Source of the DNA: Theobroma cacao
Lineage: Eukaryota > Streptophyta > Magnoliopsida > Malvales > Malvaceae
Direction: 5' to 3'
DNA length: 64,000 nt
Assembly (NCBI RefSeq): GCF_000208745.1
Contig: NC_030850.1
Coordinates: forward strand, 11,404,762-11,468,761
The position numbers and the translations under genes are program-made. Below are positions 33,317-45,230 of the stretch, piece after piece. The notes beneath the pieces were generated by a model, which saw only the letters and a list, made by a program, of their open reading frames with translations, was not told the origin of the DNA and made no database searches. Every line of letters starts with the position of its first letter. Positions within the stretch are counted from its first letter, which is position 1.

Positions 33317-35958
33317 CGGTATATGAGAATGTGCTGCTATTTTCAACTGTTCTATTATAAAACCATTCTAAAAAACTTGAGACAAAAATTGTAATAAGAT
33401 TTTGAAGCTCAATTATCTGAATCAGTCTTATCTAGGGAACAAAACAACAATAAATAAAATTCTATTAATAATTGTTCTTTGTTTTAGTTAAATTTTATAA
33501 TTTTGTTCTCTATTTTTAAAAAAATTATAATTTCACCCCTACAAACATTGAATTTCTTGTTTTCACCCCCTCAAACAAAAAATTATAACTCTGTCACCAA
33601 TGTGACCAATTACCAACATAATTTTCATTTTCAATAAAAAGCATTACCTACTTAAGAAAATCTCATGGATTTTTTTATAAATTAAATTTTATTGAAATTT
33701 CATCGAAAAAGAAGTAATTTTAACAAAAAATTCTATCATAAAAGGTTGCTTTTGTTTTTATAGTGTAATTAAGTTGAAAACAATTCCAAAATTAGAGTTT
33801 ACTCTTTCTTTTATATTTTGAGAAGATGATTCGAATCTTACTCTTTTTAAGAGAGAGATTATGCATTAATTAATGAACAAAATATTATTTTCATTTGGCT
33901 TAAATATTAAGAAAAGCTCTTAACTTTAACGGAAAGTCATTATCCTTTAAAATTTACCTGCTCAATCTTTTAACTTTAAGAAAAAAATTAATTAACAGTT
34001 GTCAAACCCAATATTAATTGATATTTTCTATCATGTAATATATGATGTGGTCACATTATATATCTTGTAGATAGAAAATATCAATTGGCATTAAGTTTAC
34101 TGTTAATTTTCTGTTAAAATTAAAAGATTTATTTGAATACAAAAGCTCTTTCAAATGCAATAAAAGAAAAGGGATTCTTTTACATAAATGAAATAATTTA
34201 GGATTTCTTTTACTATTTAAACCTTTCCATTTCGAAAGGTTTTTAACTCTTAACACTTAACAGATAGTTCCTGTGGGTTTCTTTTACGTAGAATATATAT
34301 TAACCTTAAGTTATTTTTTAATTAATTAATTTGGCAGGGTCAAGTTTGGGCTGTAAATTTCATAATCGGGCCCGGCCTGCCTGAACTTTAAATGAGCCTC
34401 AAGTTTGTTCCTAGACCCATCAAACGGTCTTTAAATTTTATCTAAACCCGCTTATAAATCCAACGGACCTTCGGACTTGAACGGAAAACCTGGCCTGTGA
34501 AGAGTTTGAAGTCCTGTCACAGAGCTATCGACACATAAGTGACATGATTTCTGACCGCTATCCAATCTGATTGTGACAAGCCAATGTGGGCTCAAAATTA
34601 TTTGCCCTTACAGATAATTAACGAATAATACATAGGTATAATTTCTAGACTATCTTCTAGAAATATGTTAATACTTTTAACTCTCTCCACTCGTTGAAAG
34701 GATAAGGAAAAAAAAAAACATAAACCTTTTATTGAATTTATATAAAGTATACAATGTCAACGTCTCAAATATAATTTGTTTGAATTCGTTGTTATTTTTT
34801 TAAAAAAATTAACTCCAAAGTTCGAATTTCAATTCCTTTTATATACAGTCTCTTAATATTTACCAAAAATTAAAACTCAAAAATCAACAATTTGGACATA
34901 CATACCTTAATTTATGATATTATATCTCCCTCCTTTTACTAAGTTGAGGGCGTAAGATTTTAGTCTCCATTTTGTTTTTAAATTTTATTATCTATATAAT
35001 AATATCTTGGAACGAACTTAAATAAGTGACTCGGCCAGGTCCAAGTGACTTTAATAAAATCATTATTCTATTGATTATCAACTTTATTTTCAAGTGAATT
35101 GTAAAGGGCGACCTGTAAATCGCTGACATGGAGACCACAAAGTAGTATTGTAGCAATTGCAAAGCGTCCACAGGCATTAGACATCATCGCTTATGTCATC
35201 TCTTTAACATTTCTCTAAGAAACTTACGAGACTGCCTATAGTTTATAGTTTATGTCATCGCTTATGCTATCGATTTAATCTTTTCTTTCTGAAAATCTGA
35301 AAGTTTATAGTTTAAAAAAATGTGTTTTATAAAATTATTAAATCTATTTGAAATATAACACCTATAAAGAGTCCATTGATCTTATTTCATGTTGATTCCA
35401 TTTGAGTGTTAAAAGGAGGTAAATAGTATTTAAAATTTTAAGGTCAGCACCTTTGAGCTTGTAGAGCACTTAATTAGCTAGAGGAATGATGGTTTAGAAC
35501 CTGTTCAAATTAAAAGACACTAAGTAAGAAAAAGTAGAGAAAAGTGAATAATATAAGAGTATATATAGTGACTTGGTCCCCTTGATTTACATCCAATATC
35601 TTGATATCCCAATCAAAGATTTTTAACTCAATTTCACCATACTAGTGAAATTGACAATTTTCACCAAGCTTTTACAAGGTAATCTTCTAACCAAAGCTCT
35701 AATCTCTTACAATGATTGTTAGAGTGCTTCTCACACTTTAATTCTGAAGAAAAAAAAAGTACAACTAATCACCTTTAAAGATTTGAAAAAATTACAATCA
35801 AGCTTAAATACTTTTTCAAAAATAAGAGTGGAGAGTAAGTGTTTTTTATGAAGGTTCTTTGGCTTTTTGCTCAAAATGGCTCTTTTGCGCTTCAATTTAT
35901 TTTCTTTTACTGTTGAAGCTTCCTTTTATACTTAGAGAGATAGATTTTTCTATTCAAA

Positions 35959-36046
35959 TGTCACGACCCAAATTTCGGGCCATGACCGGCGCAAGGGTCC
36001 AATGGACGTAATCCACTAAACCCAAGCAAGCCTATTATTTATCTTA
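35959..36046 (+). mobile_element. Start of a Ty3/gypsy-type LTR, cut by the N at 36047
   Basis: TGTCACGACCCAAATTTCGG followed by GCCATGACCGGCGC is a well-known opening for plant gypsy LTRs. Only 88 bp are present before the single N. The rest of the element is absent here. Confidence 0.7.
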
Positions 36047-36047
36047 N
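36047..36047. other. Assembly join 1 (single N)
   Basis: The blocks 35861-35958 and 36048-36145 on each side are near-copies for about 70 bp and then drift apart. This looks like two contig ends placed side by side. Confidence 0.85.
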
Positions 36048-36939
36048 GGTTTTTTGCTCAAAATGGCTCTTTTGCGCTTCAATTTATTTTCTTTTACTGT
36101 TGAAGCTTCCTTTTATACTTGGAGAATGAGATTTTGCTATTTAAGATAGATTTTAGCCATTAGAGACAACGTTGACACCATTCTAGCTGTTATTTTGTCC
36201 TCAAATGTTTCAATACAAATGAGTAGACAGAGTTTGGCTAACTAGTTATTGGCAAGCTTTAACCAATTACAGCTTTTCTACCTTGCACTGTCTTGCAGCT
36301 ATGTACACTGTGTTAACTGATTAGAGGAGACTCTAACCGATTAAAAGATCTCTATCTTCAAAGTTCTCTACTGAGCAAACTTCCTTTAATTGATTAACTA
36401 TCTCTTTAACTTATTGTAGCTTCACTTCCTTTAGTGTTAACCAATTAACACAAGCTCTAATCAGTTAGAAAATCTTAGAATTAGATATTCTCTAGTTTGG
36501 CTCCCTTTAACGGTCAACCTTCTTTCAAATTTGATTTTGACATTTGAAGATACTGGGTCCTTCTACTCTAACCTAATAACCATACTCCTTAACTAATTAG
36601 CATGACTTTTTTTTTAGCCTCCAGCACCTTTTTAATCAGTTAAACTTAGTGCTAACTGATTAACACTCCTTTGTCTTGCTTTAACTCAACGCATAGTTAT
36701 GCCTTAACTGGTTAAGGCTCCTTGTTAACCAGTTGCTAAAGTTTTGTCTTCATTAATTATTTTGTTCTTTCTTTCTTTAACTGATTAACTCTTCTTTAAA
36801 TTTAGCAAGCATCTTGACTTGCCTTTAATTAACAAATTTGTTAGGGAAATTAAATAATATCCAGCACACTATATTAGTAGAGTTAGATATTAATGAATAA
36901 GGAATGTTTTTTTATCATAAAAAATATATGGAGTCAACA

Positions 36940-36960
36940 TTCTCTTTTTTTTTTTTTATG
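36940..36960 (-). other. Polypurine tract of element A
   Basis: The minus strand reads a long A run then AGAGAA immediately before TGTTGACTCC. Confidence 0.7.
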
Positions 36961-37118
36961 ATGACAAAACACTCATAGATTAAGAGTGCAATGTCTATAT
37001 AGAACAACAACTTTATGTGCAGATTTGGGGATTGCTCCCCCTAAATATGTGCACTAAGAACAATAAAAATATTCAATACATGAACATGAAAAATAAGGGC
37101 ATTCAATCATAAGAGCAT

Positions 37119-37142
37119 GTGTGTGTATATATATATATATAT
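37119..37142. repeat. (GT)n(AT)n microsatellite
   Basis: A short compound dinucleotide run between the 3' LTR and the extra ORF of element A. Confidence 0.9.
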
Positions 37143-37369
37143 TTATACTATTCAACCATTCAACACAAGTTTAGCATAAAAACATAAAACTCAACACAGT
37201 ATAAACCACATAAACATTGTTCAACACAAAACACACCCATAAAAAAAAACATAGCTAAAAACTGAGTTTGTTTTTCTTAATAGATTACTTTCTAGTTGGT
37301 TCTTACTCCCACTCTTTAATCTCTTAAATCTTTTCTCCCCTTTTTTGTCATCATCCAAAAAAAAAAATC

Positions 37370-39500
37370 CTATTTAGAGCCTAAGAAGGGTGAGGATTCA
37401 TTAGTGCCAAAATGCACTTTTAGAGGCTTAGGAAATGAGCTGGATGAGGATGAGGAAGTATAGGTGGAAGAGATAATTGAAGGAGTCTCAGGTTTATAAA
37501 GCTGTTTAATAGTGGTCAAGGCCAATCTAGTTGACTTTCTTCTCTTAAAGGTAGTGGTTTTGATAGCCAATATTTTTCTACCTTTGCCAAATGGTTTTTG
37601 AGATGTTGATGCAGCAACTGTTATCTTACAATTGTCCTAAATTGGCTATGTGATAATCTCTTTTGATTTTACTTAGGCTATTTGAGCCTCTTGCTCCATT
37701 CTATCTTTTGCCCTCTGCTAATCAACTTTAGCCTTTTTGAGTAGTTCATCAATGAATTTTGACACCTCTATCTCTTTTTCACTCAACTCCTCTTTTCCAG
37801 CTTCTTGTTCTTGCTCTATTTCTTCTACTTGATCATTTCTTTTTGTTGTTTGTTCTTTTTCTTTTTCTTTTTCCACTTCCACAGCTTTTTTTTTTAAATT
37901 TCCTTCTTCAGTTTGATCCATGTGTGCATTTTTAGCTTTTTCTTTCTTAGAGTCACCTTCATGGTCAGATGCATGTAACTCAAACTACTCTGTGGTAATT
38001 CTTTCATTGGAAGCACTTGTAGTTGTGGCTTGGTTTTTTAGAGCAAGGGATTTGGTTCCTTTTTCTTGGAGTAAGAGATCTTTAAGGTGTTGAAGCTTTT
38101 CCTCAATTTTTGCTATTTTTCCAGCTTGTTCAATAAGCTTTTCATCAATCCTCATAAAAAAGGTTGAACATCATTTCACCTTGGTAGAGGGCTTGATTGA
38201 CTCTTGCTTGAAGTGTAGAAGGAGTTTCGATTTCGAGTGGGATTGATGTGCTTCTAATACCTTTGATGCACTCTCTTCTTTCCAACTTATATCCCATATT
38301 CAATGTATTCCCTAAAAAAATTCCTTGACCTTTTTTTTTATTAAGTGTGCTTGAAATTTGACACTTCAAACCTTTTTTCTTGACAAGAGTTGAGATGATG
38401 TTGTCATAAGGCAAATTTGGGATATCATTGAAAGCTAACTCTATCAACCACAGATATTGAACACTTACGCAACTAAAGCTGCTGCTTCTTCCATAGAGTG
38501 TGGTAGCAATGAAGTAGTGAAAGATTCTTAGTTGTGCATTTTTTATATCAATAGCATACCTCTTAGATGAAAATTTCTCTTTTTTCCCAGTCACTATTTC
38601 TCAAATAGGGTTAGGATCATACTTTTCTGACATCTTGAATTCACCTACTTCACATTTTGTTTTTATAAATTATTCTAAGTTAGTTGTGATCAAAAATTCT
38701 TTTCCACTAAAAAAAACATTCAATCCATCTTCTATGAATTTCTCTTAGTTAACAACTTCATTCCTATTCAAAACTCTATTAGAATAAAATTCCTTTACCA
38801 ACGTGGGACTAAACATCCTATCCCCAAAAGTATTCAAAATTTTCAATCTTAATTCCTCAAAATACTTTTCAAAATCTCTCTTCACAGCAGGTGTTTCATC
38901 GAAGCTTGGCCAATCAAATAATTTTTCACCGGTCACAATTGCATTTTCTATTTTCTTAATCTATCAGCATGCATCTTCCTTCTAAATCGAGAAGTGAAAA
39001 TTGTACCTTTTACTATGCAAGCCCTTACAGTAACTGTTGCTTTCTCTTTCCCTACAATTTTTTTCTCACTTTCCCCATTTTTCTNTACTTTTCAAAATCT
39101 CTCTTCACAGCAGGTGTTTCATCGAAGCTTGGCCAATCAAATAATTTTTCACCGGTCACAATTGCATTTTCTATTTTCTTAATCTATCAGCATGCATCTT
39201 CCTTCTAAATCGAGAGGTGAAAATTGTACCTTTTACTATGCAAGCCCTTACAGTAACTGTTGCTTTCTCTTTCCCTACAATTTTTTTCTCACTTTCCCCC
39301 TTTTTCTAGGTTGAAGGACCTTAGGTTTTGGCCTTTTTCTTTGGAAGAGGAAAGGAGAATCATCACCCACTATTTTCTTCTTCCCTTTGTCAGAAACTTA
39401 GTGTGTAAAAGAGGTTTTAACCATGGATTTTTTGATGGAGTGCACTTAGAGTTTATCAGGTTTCAGAGAGAGAAAAGAGATTCGAAGCTTTTAAGACTTT
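37370..39500 (-). pseudogene. Extra ORF downstream of pol in element A ('putative plant transposon protein'-like, env position)
   Basis: Pieces read right to left. 38745-38936 has 'FDWPSFDETPAVKRDFEKYF'. 38145-38594 has 'LRIFHYFIATTLYGRSSSFS', a 'LWLIELAFNDIP' block and 'LPYDNIISTLVKK'. 37718-37921 is an E/K-rich segment likely to form a coiled coil. 37370-37570 has 'KRRKSTRLALTTIK' and a Ser-rich tail. The central part resembles the 'putative plant transposon protein' domain (Pfam PF20167 as I recall it), which often sits in plant retroelement ORFs. It is collinear with 53150-54350 of element B. The segment includes assembly join 2. No signal peptide or convincing transmembrane span supports a true envelope. 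Confidence 0.7.
38863..39307. other. Assembly join 2: 222-bp duplication around a single N (39085)
   Basis: 38863-39084 and 39086-39307 are both exactly 222 bp and differ at only about two bases, with one N between them. They contain the same piece of the extra ORF and its upstream region. This is the expected signature of two overlapping contig ends that were abutted instead of merged. Confidence 0.95.
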
Positions 39501-39507
39501 AATTTTT

Positions 39508-39871
39508 TAGGGAATGGGCTTTTTAAGTAGTTAGAGAGTCCTTAGGGTGGTTTAATAACCAGTTACCCCACGTTTTGAATGGGTGGTTTCCCATATCACC
39601 TGCCCAAATTTTTTTTATTTGAAATTTTTCCACGTGTTAGTTTTTTCATTGACTGAGGTGCTTTAATCGATTAGTGTAGGTCTCAACCGATTATTGAGTT
39701 TCTGACTTGAAACTTTTCAAACTTCTAGGCTTTCATTAATTCGTTAAGGGAATTTCTGACTAGTTAGGAACTCACTGACTTAGGTTAGCTACCTCAACAC
39801 AAAAACGTTTTAATTGATTAAGGAGGTCTTAAACTGATTAATAAAAATCTTATCTCCCTTCTAATGTTTCT
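39508..39871 (-). other. Pol-to-extra-ORF spacer rich in AACYGATTA-type words
   Basis: Noncoding. Several 'ttaatcgattag', 'aaccgattatt' and 'taattgattaagg' words occur, the same vocabulary as in the LTRs. The equivalent spacer in element B is 52380-52680. Confidence 0.6.
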
Positions 39872-41560
39872 TTAACTAATTAAAACATTTCCTAGTTGAT
39901 TACATAAAAATGTAAACACAATTTCCACGCTATCAATCATAAAAAACATGATCAATTTAGCGTAATTAGACATCATTAACATCATTCCTAATTCTCTACT
40001 AATTCTACAAAATTGTTCTTCATTCAATGGTTTTATGAAAATGTCAGTCAATTGATTCAAGGTGTCTACAAAAGCTATTTCAATACCGCCTTTAAGCACA
40101 TGATCTTTAATGAAATGATGTCTAATTTCTATGTGCTTTGTTCTAGAGTGTTGAATAGGATTTTTGGAAATATTTATGGCACTTATATTTCCACAATATA
40201 TGAGAACTTTATGCATAGCCAGTCCAAAATCATTTAGTTGTTGCCTAATCTATAGGATTTGTCACAACAACTACCTAGTGAGATATATTTAGTTTCAACA
40301 GTTGATAAAGTAACAGAATTTTATTTCTTGCAAAACCAAGACATAAACATGTTTCCAAGGAATTGATAAGTACTATTAGTGTTTTTCTGATTAGTTTTGC
40401 TACTAACAAAATTAGCATCGGAATAGCCAAATAGATTAAAAGATGAACCTTTTGGATACAATTGGCCTAAGCCTTGAGTATCCAAGAGATATTTGAAAAT
40501 CATTTTCACTACAGTCAAATGTGATTCTTTAGGACATGATTGGAATCTTACACATAGGTAAACACTAAACAAAATATCAGGTCTACTTGCAGTTAGATAG
40601 AGAAGTGAGCCAATCGTACCTCTATAGAGTTTTTGGTCCACATATTTTTCGTTACCATCTTTGTCAAGCTTAGTGAAAGGACTCATAGGAGTTTCAATGG
40701 ATTTCATATTCATCCCACCAAATTTCTTTAGCATTTCTTTGGTATATTTCTCTTGGTTGATGAATATTCTATCCTCACATTACTTGATTTGTAGACTAAG
40801 AAAAAACTTTAGCTCTCCCATCATGCTCATTTCAAATTCTTCCTGCATTTCTTTAGCAAAATTCTCAAACAACCTTTCATTAGTAGAACCAAACACAATA
40901 TCATCAGCATATATTTGAACTATAATTAAATTAGTTTCATTTTGCTTAATAAACAAAGTATTATCTACGTTCCCCCTAGAATATCTTTTGTTAATTAAAA
41001 ATTTGGAAAGTCTTTCATACCAAGCTCTAAGAGCTTTTTTCAATCCATATAAGGTTTTATGAAATTTATACACATGGTCAAGTTTACCAAAGACTTCAAA
41101 ACCAAGGGACTGTTCAACCTATACTTCTTTGTGTATAAAGCCATTAAGAAATACACTTTTAACATCCATTTAAAACAATTTAAAATCCATAAAACATGCA
41201 TAAGCAAGTAAAAGTCTAATAGCTTCTAATCTAGTTACTGGAGCAAAAGTTTCATCATAATCAGTACCTTTCTCTTGATTGTATACTTGTGCAAATAACC
41301 TTGCATTGTTTTTTACCACATTTCCCAACTCATCCATCTTATTCTTGAGTACCCATTTAATACCAACATTTAGATGGTTAGTTGGCCTTAGAACTAAGGT
41401 CCAAACTTTGTTCCTTTCAAATTGGCCCAACTTCTTTTGTATGGCTATCATCCAACTCTCTTCCTTTTCAACTTCCTTGAAGTTTTTAGGTTTTCACTTG
41501 TGATATGAATGCAAGATTCTCACAAGCTTCTTTTAATATCTTTCTAATTTTGACACCTTA
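39872..41560 (-). pseudogene. Element A reverse transcriptase and RNase H, broken
   Basis: Read right to left. The RT N-terminus (41170-41451) has 'ERNKVWTLV', 'IKWVLKNKMDELG' and 'DYDETFAPVTRLEAIRLLLAYA'. The catalytic part (40780-41073) has 'KTLYGLKKALRAWYERLSKFL' and 'IVQIYADDIVFGSTN', so Y-A-D-D is intact. RT/RNase H connection (40321-40734) has 'YRGTIGSLLYLTASRPDILFS'. The RNase H end (39872-40216) has 'NISKNPIQHSRTKHIEIRHH' and 'LNQLTDIFIKPL'. Stops and frame changes separate the pieces. Confidence 0.88.
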
Positions 41561-42927
41561 TAAGGGATCACCAATGGTTAATTCTTGAGGATGATTTTTT
41601 ACAAATCTCCAGCTTCTAAGAAGATCGTTGTGCTGTTTTTCAGTTCTTTGTAAGTTCTCTAATGGTGGTTCCTCCTCATCTTTCTCTTTCAAGCTCTTTA
41701 CATCATTTTCTTTGTTATCCAAGCTCATCTTCTCTATTTTCTTCTCAATGTCATCTGCATCATCATCATCAAACACTACCATCCTTTGTGTAACATTAGT
41801 CTTATCAAAATCAATGTGAATTGACTCTTCTATAACTAAAGCTCTTTTGTTAAACACCCTATATTATTTAGAGTTCAATGCATAGCCTAAGAAAACTGGC
41901 TCATCACTCTTAGCATCAAAATTTTCCAATTTGTGTTTTTCATTTTTTTAAACAAAACATTTGCATCTAAAACTCCTTAAGTGAGAAATGTTTGGTTTTA
42001 TTCCTTTGTAAAGCTCATAAGGGGTTTTAGAAATCATGGCTTTAATGGAAACTCTGTTTAATATATAAGTTGTAATGTTCACAACTTCAGCTCAGAAATA
42101 TTTTGGCAAGTTGTTTTCACAAAGCATTGTCATAGTCATTCTTTTAAAGCCCTATTCTTTCTTTCAACAACTCCATATTGTTGTGGAGTTCTAGGAGCAA
42201 AAAAATTATGGTCAAAACCATTTTCATTGCAAAATATTGCAAAATTGTCAATTTCAAATTCACCACCATGGTCACTCCTAACACTAACAATGGTAAGACC
42301 TTTTTCATTTTGAACTCTTTNTTTAGAGTTCAATGCATAGCCTAAGAAAACTGGCTCATCACTCTTAGCATCAAAATTTTCCAATTTGTGTTTTTCATTT
42401 TTTTAAACAAAACATTTGCATCTAAAACTCCTTAAGTGAGAAATGTTTGGTTTTATTCCTTTGTAAAGCTCATAAGGGGTTTTAGAAATCATGGCTTTAA
42501 TGGAAACTCTGTTTAATATATAAGTTGTAATGTTCACAACTTCAGCTCAGAAATATTTTGGCAAGTTGTTTTCACAAAGCATTGTCCTTGCCATTTCTTT
42601 TAAAGTCTTATTCTTTCTTTCAATAACTCCATCTTGTTGTGGAGTTCTAATAGCCAAAAAGTTATGGTCAAAACCATTTTCATTGCAAAATATTGCAAAA
42701 TTGTCAATTTCAAATTCACCACCATGGTCACTCCTAACATTAACAATGGTAAGATCTTTATCATTTTGAACTATTTTATAATTTTTAACAAAAGTTGGCA
42801 ATGCATCATCTTTGTGAGTAAGAAAATATACCGATGTATATCTAGAGTAATCATCTACAATAACGAAGCCATATGACTTGCCTCCTAGACTAGCAATAGT
42901 GATTGGTTTAAAGAAGTCAACATGCAA
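41558..42927 (-). pseudogene. Element A integrase, with a duplicated block at assembly join 3
   Basis: The integrase core (42547-42927) reads 'MHVDFFKPITIASLGGKSYG', 'VIVDDYSRYTSVYFLTHKDD', 'VRSDHGGEFEIDNF' and 'QQDGVIERKNKTLKEMARTM', with the catalytic D, D and E present. The C-terminal part (41558-41857) carries the acidic linker 'VFDDDDADDIEKKI'. The intervening 41868-42320 block is repeated at 42322-42776 across the N at 42321, so the integrase middle appears twice. Confidence 0.88.
41868..42776. other. Assembly join 3: ~453-bp duplication around a single N (42321)
   Basis: 41868-42320 and 42322-42776 are aligned copies. The left ~260 bp are essentially identical, while the right ~190 bp carry many substitutions and a 2-bp net length difference. 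One of the contig ends may therefore come from a different copy or allele of the family. Confidence 0.9.
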
Positions 42928-43014
42928 TAATTCATGTGGCTTGGAAGTGATATGATTTAACTAGATTTAAATGAATTTCTAACATGTTTTCCAAATGGAT
43001 AAGCATCACGAACC

Positions 43015-43560
43015 TTGCCATTTTCAAAGGGTATCTTCAAAAGTCCAATGACTAGGTCTTTTCTTAAGAGTTTTGATATGGTGTGCATAATAATATGTCC
43101 TAATCTTCTATGCCACAAGCAATTATCTCACACATCATTGGCAATAAGACATGTTTCCCTATACTCAATTTCAACAAGAAAGATAACATACATATTTTTA
43201 ATTCTTATGCCAATGAATGCAACTTTGTTAATAACAATATCAATCACTTGACATCCATAAGAATCAAAACCTACTCTATAGCCTCTATCACAAAGCTGAC
43301 TAATGCTTAGTAGGTTATGCTTTAGACCTTTGACAAATAAAACATGCTTGATTTGAGTTTGAGAGATATTACCAATGGTTTCTATTCCTTGGATAAGACA
43401 TTTGGAGTCATCATTAAAGGAAACACAACCACTATTCCTCTTATCAAGCTTTGAAAATAGCTTCTCATTTTCGATCATGTGTCTTAAGCAGCCACTATCT
43501 AAGAACCAATGTTGCCTTTCATTTGGTTAAGCTTCAAAACATTGATCTTTTTGTCCTTGC
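43015..43560 (-). pseudogene. Element A protease and GAG-pre-integrase
   Basis: 43128-43478 reads 'LDKRNSGCVSFNDDSKCLIQ', 'ISQTQIKHVLFVKGLKHNLL' and 'SISQLCDRGYRVGFDSYGC', the standard copia segment after the protease active site. It is followed (to 43015) by the 'CLWHRRLGHI' zinc region in another frame. The protease D-S-G triplet lies near 43490-43500 just outside the open frame. Confidence 0.8.
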
Positions 43561-45180
43561 TCCACCTACAAAACAGATTTTAGTTTTTCTTTAAAGGTGT
43601 CCATACTTTGATGGGTCCTTTGAGGTAAGCCATCACATGGGATCCTTTAGGAACCCAAACCAACTTGGTTTTAGGAAGATTTTTATTATTATGATAACAA
43701 TCATAGGACAAGTGACTTTTCTTACCATATACATAAAAATGACACATTTTCTTTCTAAGGTTTGTATTTCTTTTAGGCTTTTATTCACTTTTTGATTTCA
43801 GCTTTGATCTTTCTTATATTTCAACTTTAAATGCAACATTTTCATCAACAACTCTTTGTAATTCTAAATTTTTTCTTTCTAATTCTAACCTCAGAAGTTC
43901 AAATTTAGTTTTGGAATGCTCAAGTTCTATTTAAAAAATATTTCTTTGCTCAAAAGTACAATCGAAATCAAGCCTAATTTTTTCTAATTCTTTATTTAAT
44001 ACCATAACTTTTTCCTCATAATTTTATATTTCAAAGCAAATTTTTCAAATTCAACATATAGGCAATCTTATTCATCTTGTAGATCATCATAAGAAATATC
44101 ATAAGAGTTAGATGTTACCTCAAATTCCCCTTATCTTGCCATCAAGCAAAAATTTGCTCTATTTTCTAATTTTTTTTCTTCTTCTGAGCTTTAGGAGTCA
44201 CTATTAGGCCGTGTTGTTTCCACCATTGCTTTCTTTGATTTCTTCATCCTTTTTGAAGATTCTTCTTTTAACATTGGACATTCAGATTTGAAATGTCTTG
44301 GTTTTTGCATGAAGGACCTTGATCTTTCTTGAAGTTCTTTCTTTCAAATCTTCTGCTTTTTTTTCCTTATGAGTTTCCTGAATCTTTTGGCCAACATAGC
44401 CAGCTCTTCATCATCATCACTTGAAAGATTTTCCAACTCTTCCTCAAGTGTGGTGATTGTCATGTCTAGGTTCTTCTTTTTATCTTTGGCTTTCTTTTTT
44501 TCTTTTTCTTCTTTTTCCTTTAACTCAAGTTCATGTTTGAGAAAAAAGCCATAGATTTCATCAAGAGTGATTGTTTAAGTCTTTTGCCTTACGGATGGCA
44601 GTGACTTTAGGTTTTCAACTTTTTGGGAGACATCTAAGCAATCTCTTAACCAACTCATGTTTCAGGAATAGTTTTGCCAAGTTGATTGAGCTTGTTTATA
44701 ATTTTGGTGAACCCATTAAACATGGTTGAGATATCTTCACTCGGTTTCATTTTGAACATTTCATAGTTATGGGTGAGTAAGGCAATTTTGAACTTCTTAA
44801 CTTAAGAAGTCCTTTCATGGATGATCCTAAGCTTTTCTCAAATCTCTTTGGCTATGGTACAACTAAAGATTTTATTAAATTCAATTAAGGTTAACACAAA
44901 ATGGAGAGTGTTGGTAGCTTTAAATTGGTTTGAACTTTTTTAACTTCAGCTTTAGTCCACTTTGACCTTGGCTTGGGAATTTTCTCTCTTGTGACAAAAC
45001 TAGGTGATGTGGAAATATAAGGTCTTCTTGTAATCACGTCCCACATCTTAAACTCAAGAACTCTAATATAGATAGACATCCTAGTACTTTAATAGGCATA
45101 ATTTAATTCATCAGATAAAAGAGGCCTATTTATGGATTGATCCTTAGCAACAACAGATTTTTGTAAAGCCATATAGATCT
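43561..45180 (-). pseudogene. Element A gag, broken
   Basis: The N-terminus (44891-45079) reads 'MSIYIRVLEFKMWDVITRRP' and 'KWTKAEVKKVQTN'. A central Gag with 'MFNGFTKIINKLNQLGKTIPE'-type sequence is scattered over 44600-44880. A zinc knuckle 'CKNQ.ISNLNV.C'-like, degraded, lies near 44270-44310. A second CCHC-like 'YGKKSHLSYDCYHN' is near 43690-43740. Multiple stops are present. Confidence 0.75.
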
Positions 45181-45215
45181 CTCATAAGGTTGTGAAGCCT
45201 TAAATTTGAGGGTTT

Positions 45216-45228
45216 GGCTTTGAAACCA
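45216..45228 (-). other. Primer-binding site of element A
   Basis: The minus strand reads TGGTTTCAAAGCC, 2 bp inside the LTR, one or two mutations from the tRNA-iMet PBS. Confidence 0.85.
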
Positions 45229-45230
45229 CT

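Larger units (their letters stand above)
31270..35385. other. Gene-free AT-rich DNA with simple repeats
   Basis: No ORF shows family resemblance. The longest (32854-33264, minus) is a hydrophobic low-complexity shadow. It holds a T-poor tract at 31720-32370, a (TA)n run at 32435-32459 leading into CACACA, and a (CA)n run at about 33289-33316. A GC-richer patch at 34330-34620 contains GGGCCCGGCC-like sequence of unknown origin. Confidence 0.7.
35390..36939 (-). repeat. 3' LTR of element A (contains a gypsy fragment and an assembly join)
   Basis: On the minus strand it begins TGTTGACTCC right after the PPT and ends near ...ATCAACA at 35390. It aligns with 45231-46474. It is lengthened by a gypsy LTR start (35959-36046), the N at 36047 and a duplicated ~98-bp block. 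The LTR is packed with short TTAACYGATTAA-like words. Confidence 0.8.

Noticed and set aside
34330..34620. GC-richer patch with GGGCCCGGCC suggesting a CpG island or SINE
   Set aside because: No A/B box promoter for pol III, no poly-A or T tail and no target duplication could be found, so no feature was assigned.
37718..37921. Glu/Lys-rich ORF as a separate coiled-coil gene
   Set aside because: It aligns in position with the extra ORF of the copia family and lies in the same orientation between the same neighbours, so it was treated as part of that ORF.
44369..44554. Ser/Phe-rich plus-strand ORF within element A
   Set aside because: It is the antisense of an acidic/lysine-rich Gag segment (GAA/GAT runs read as TTC/ATC).
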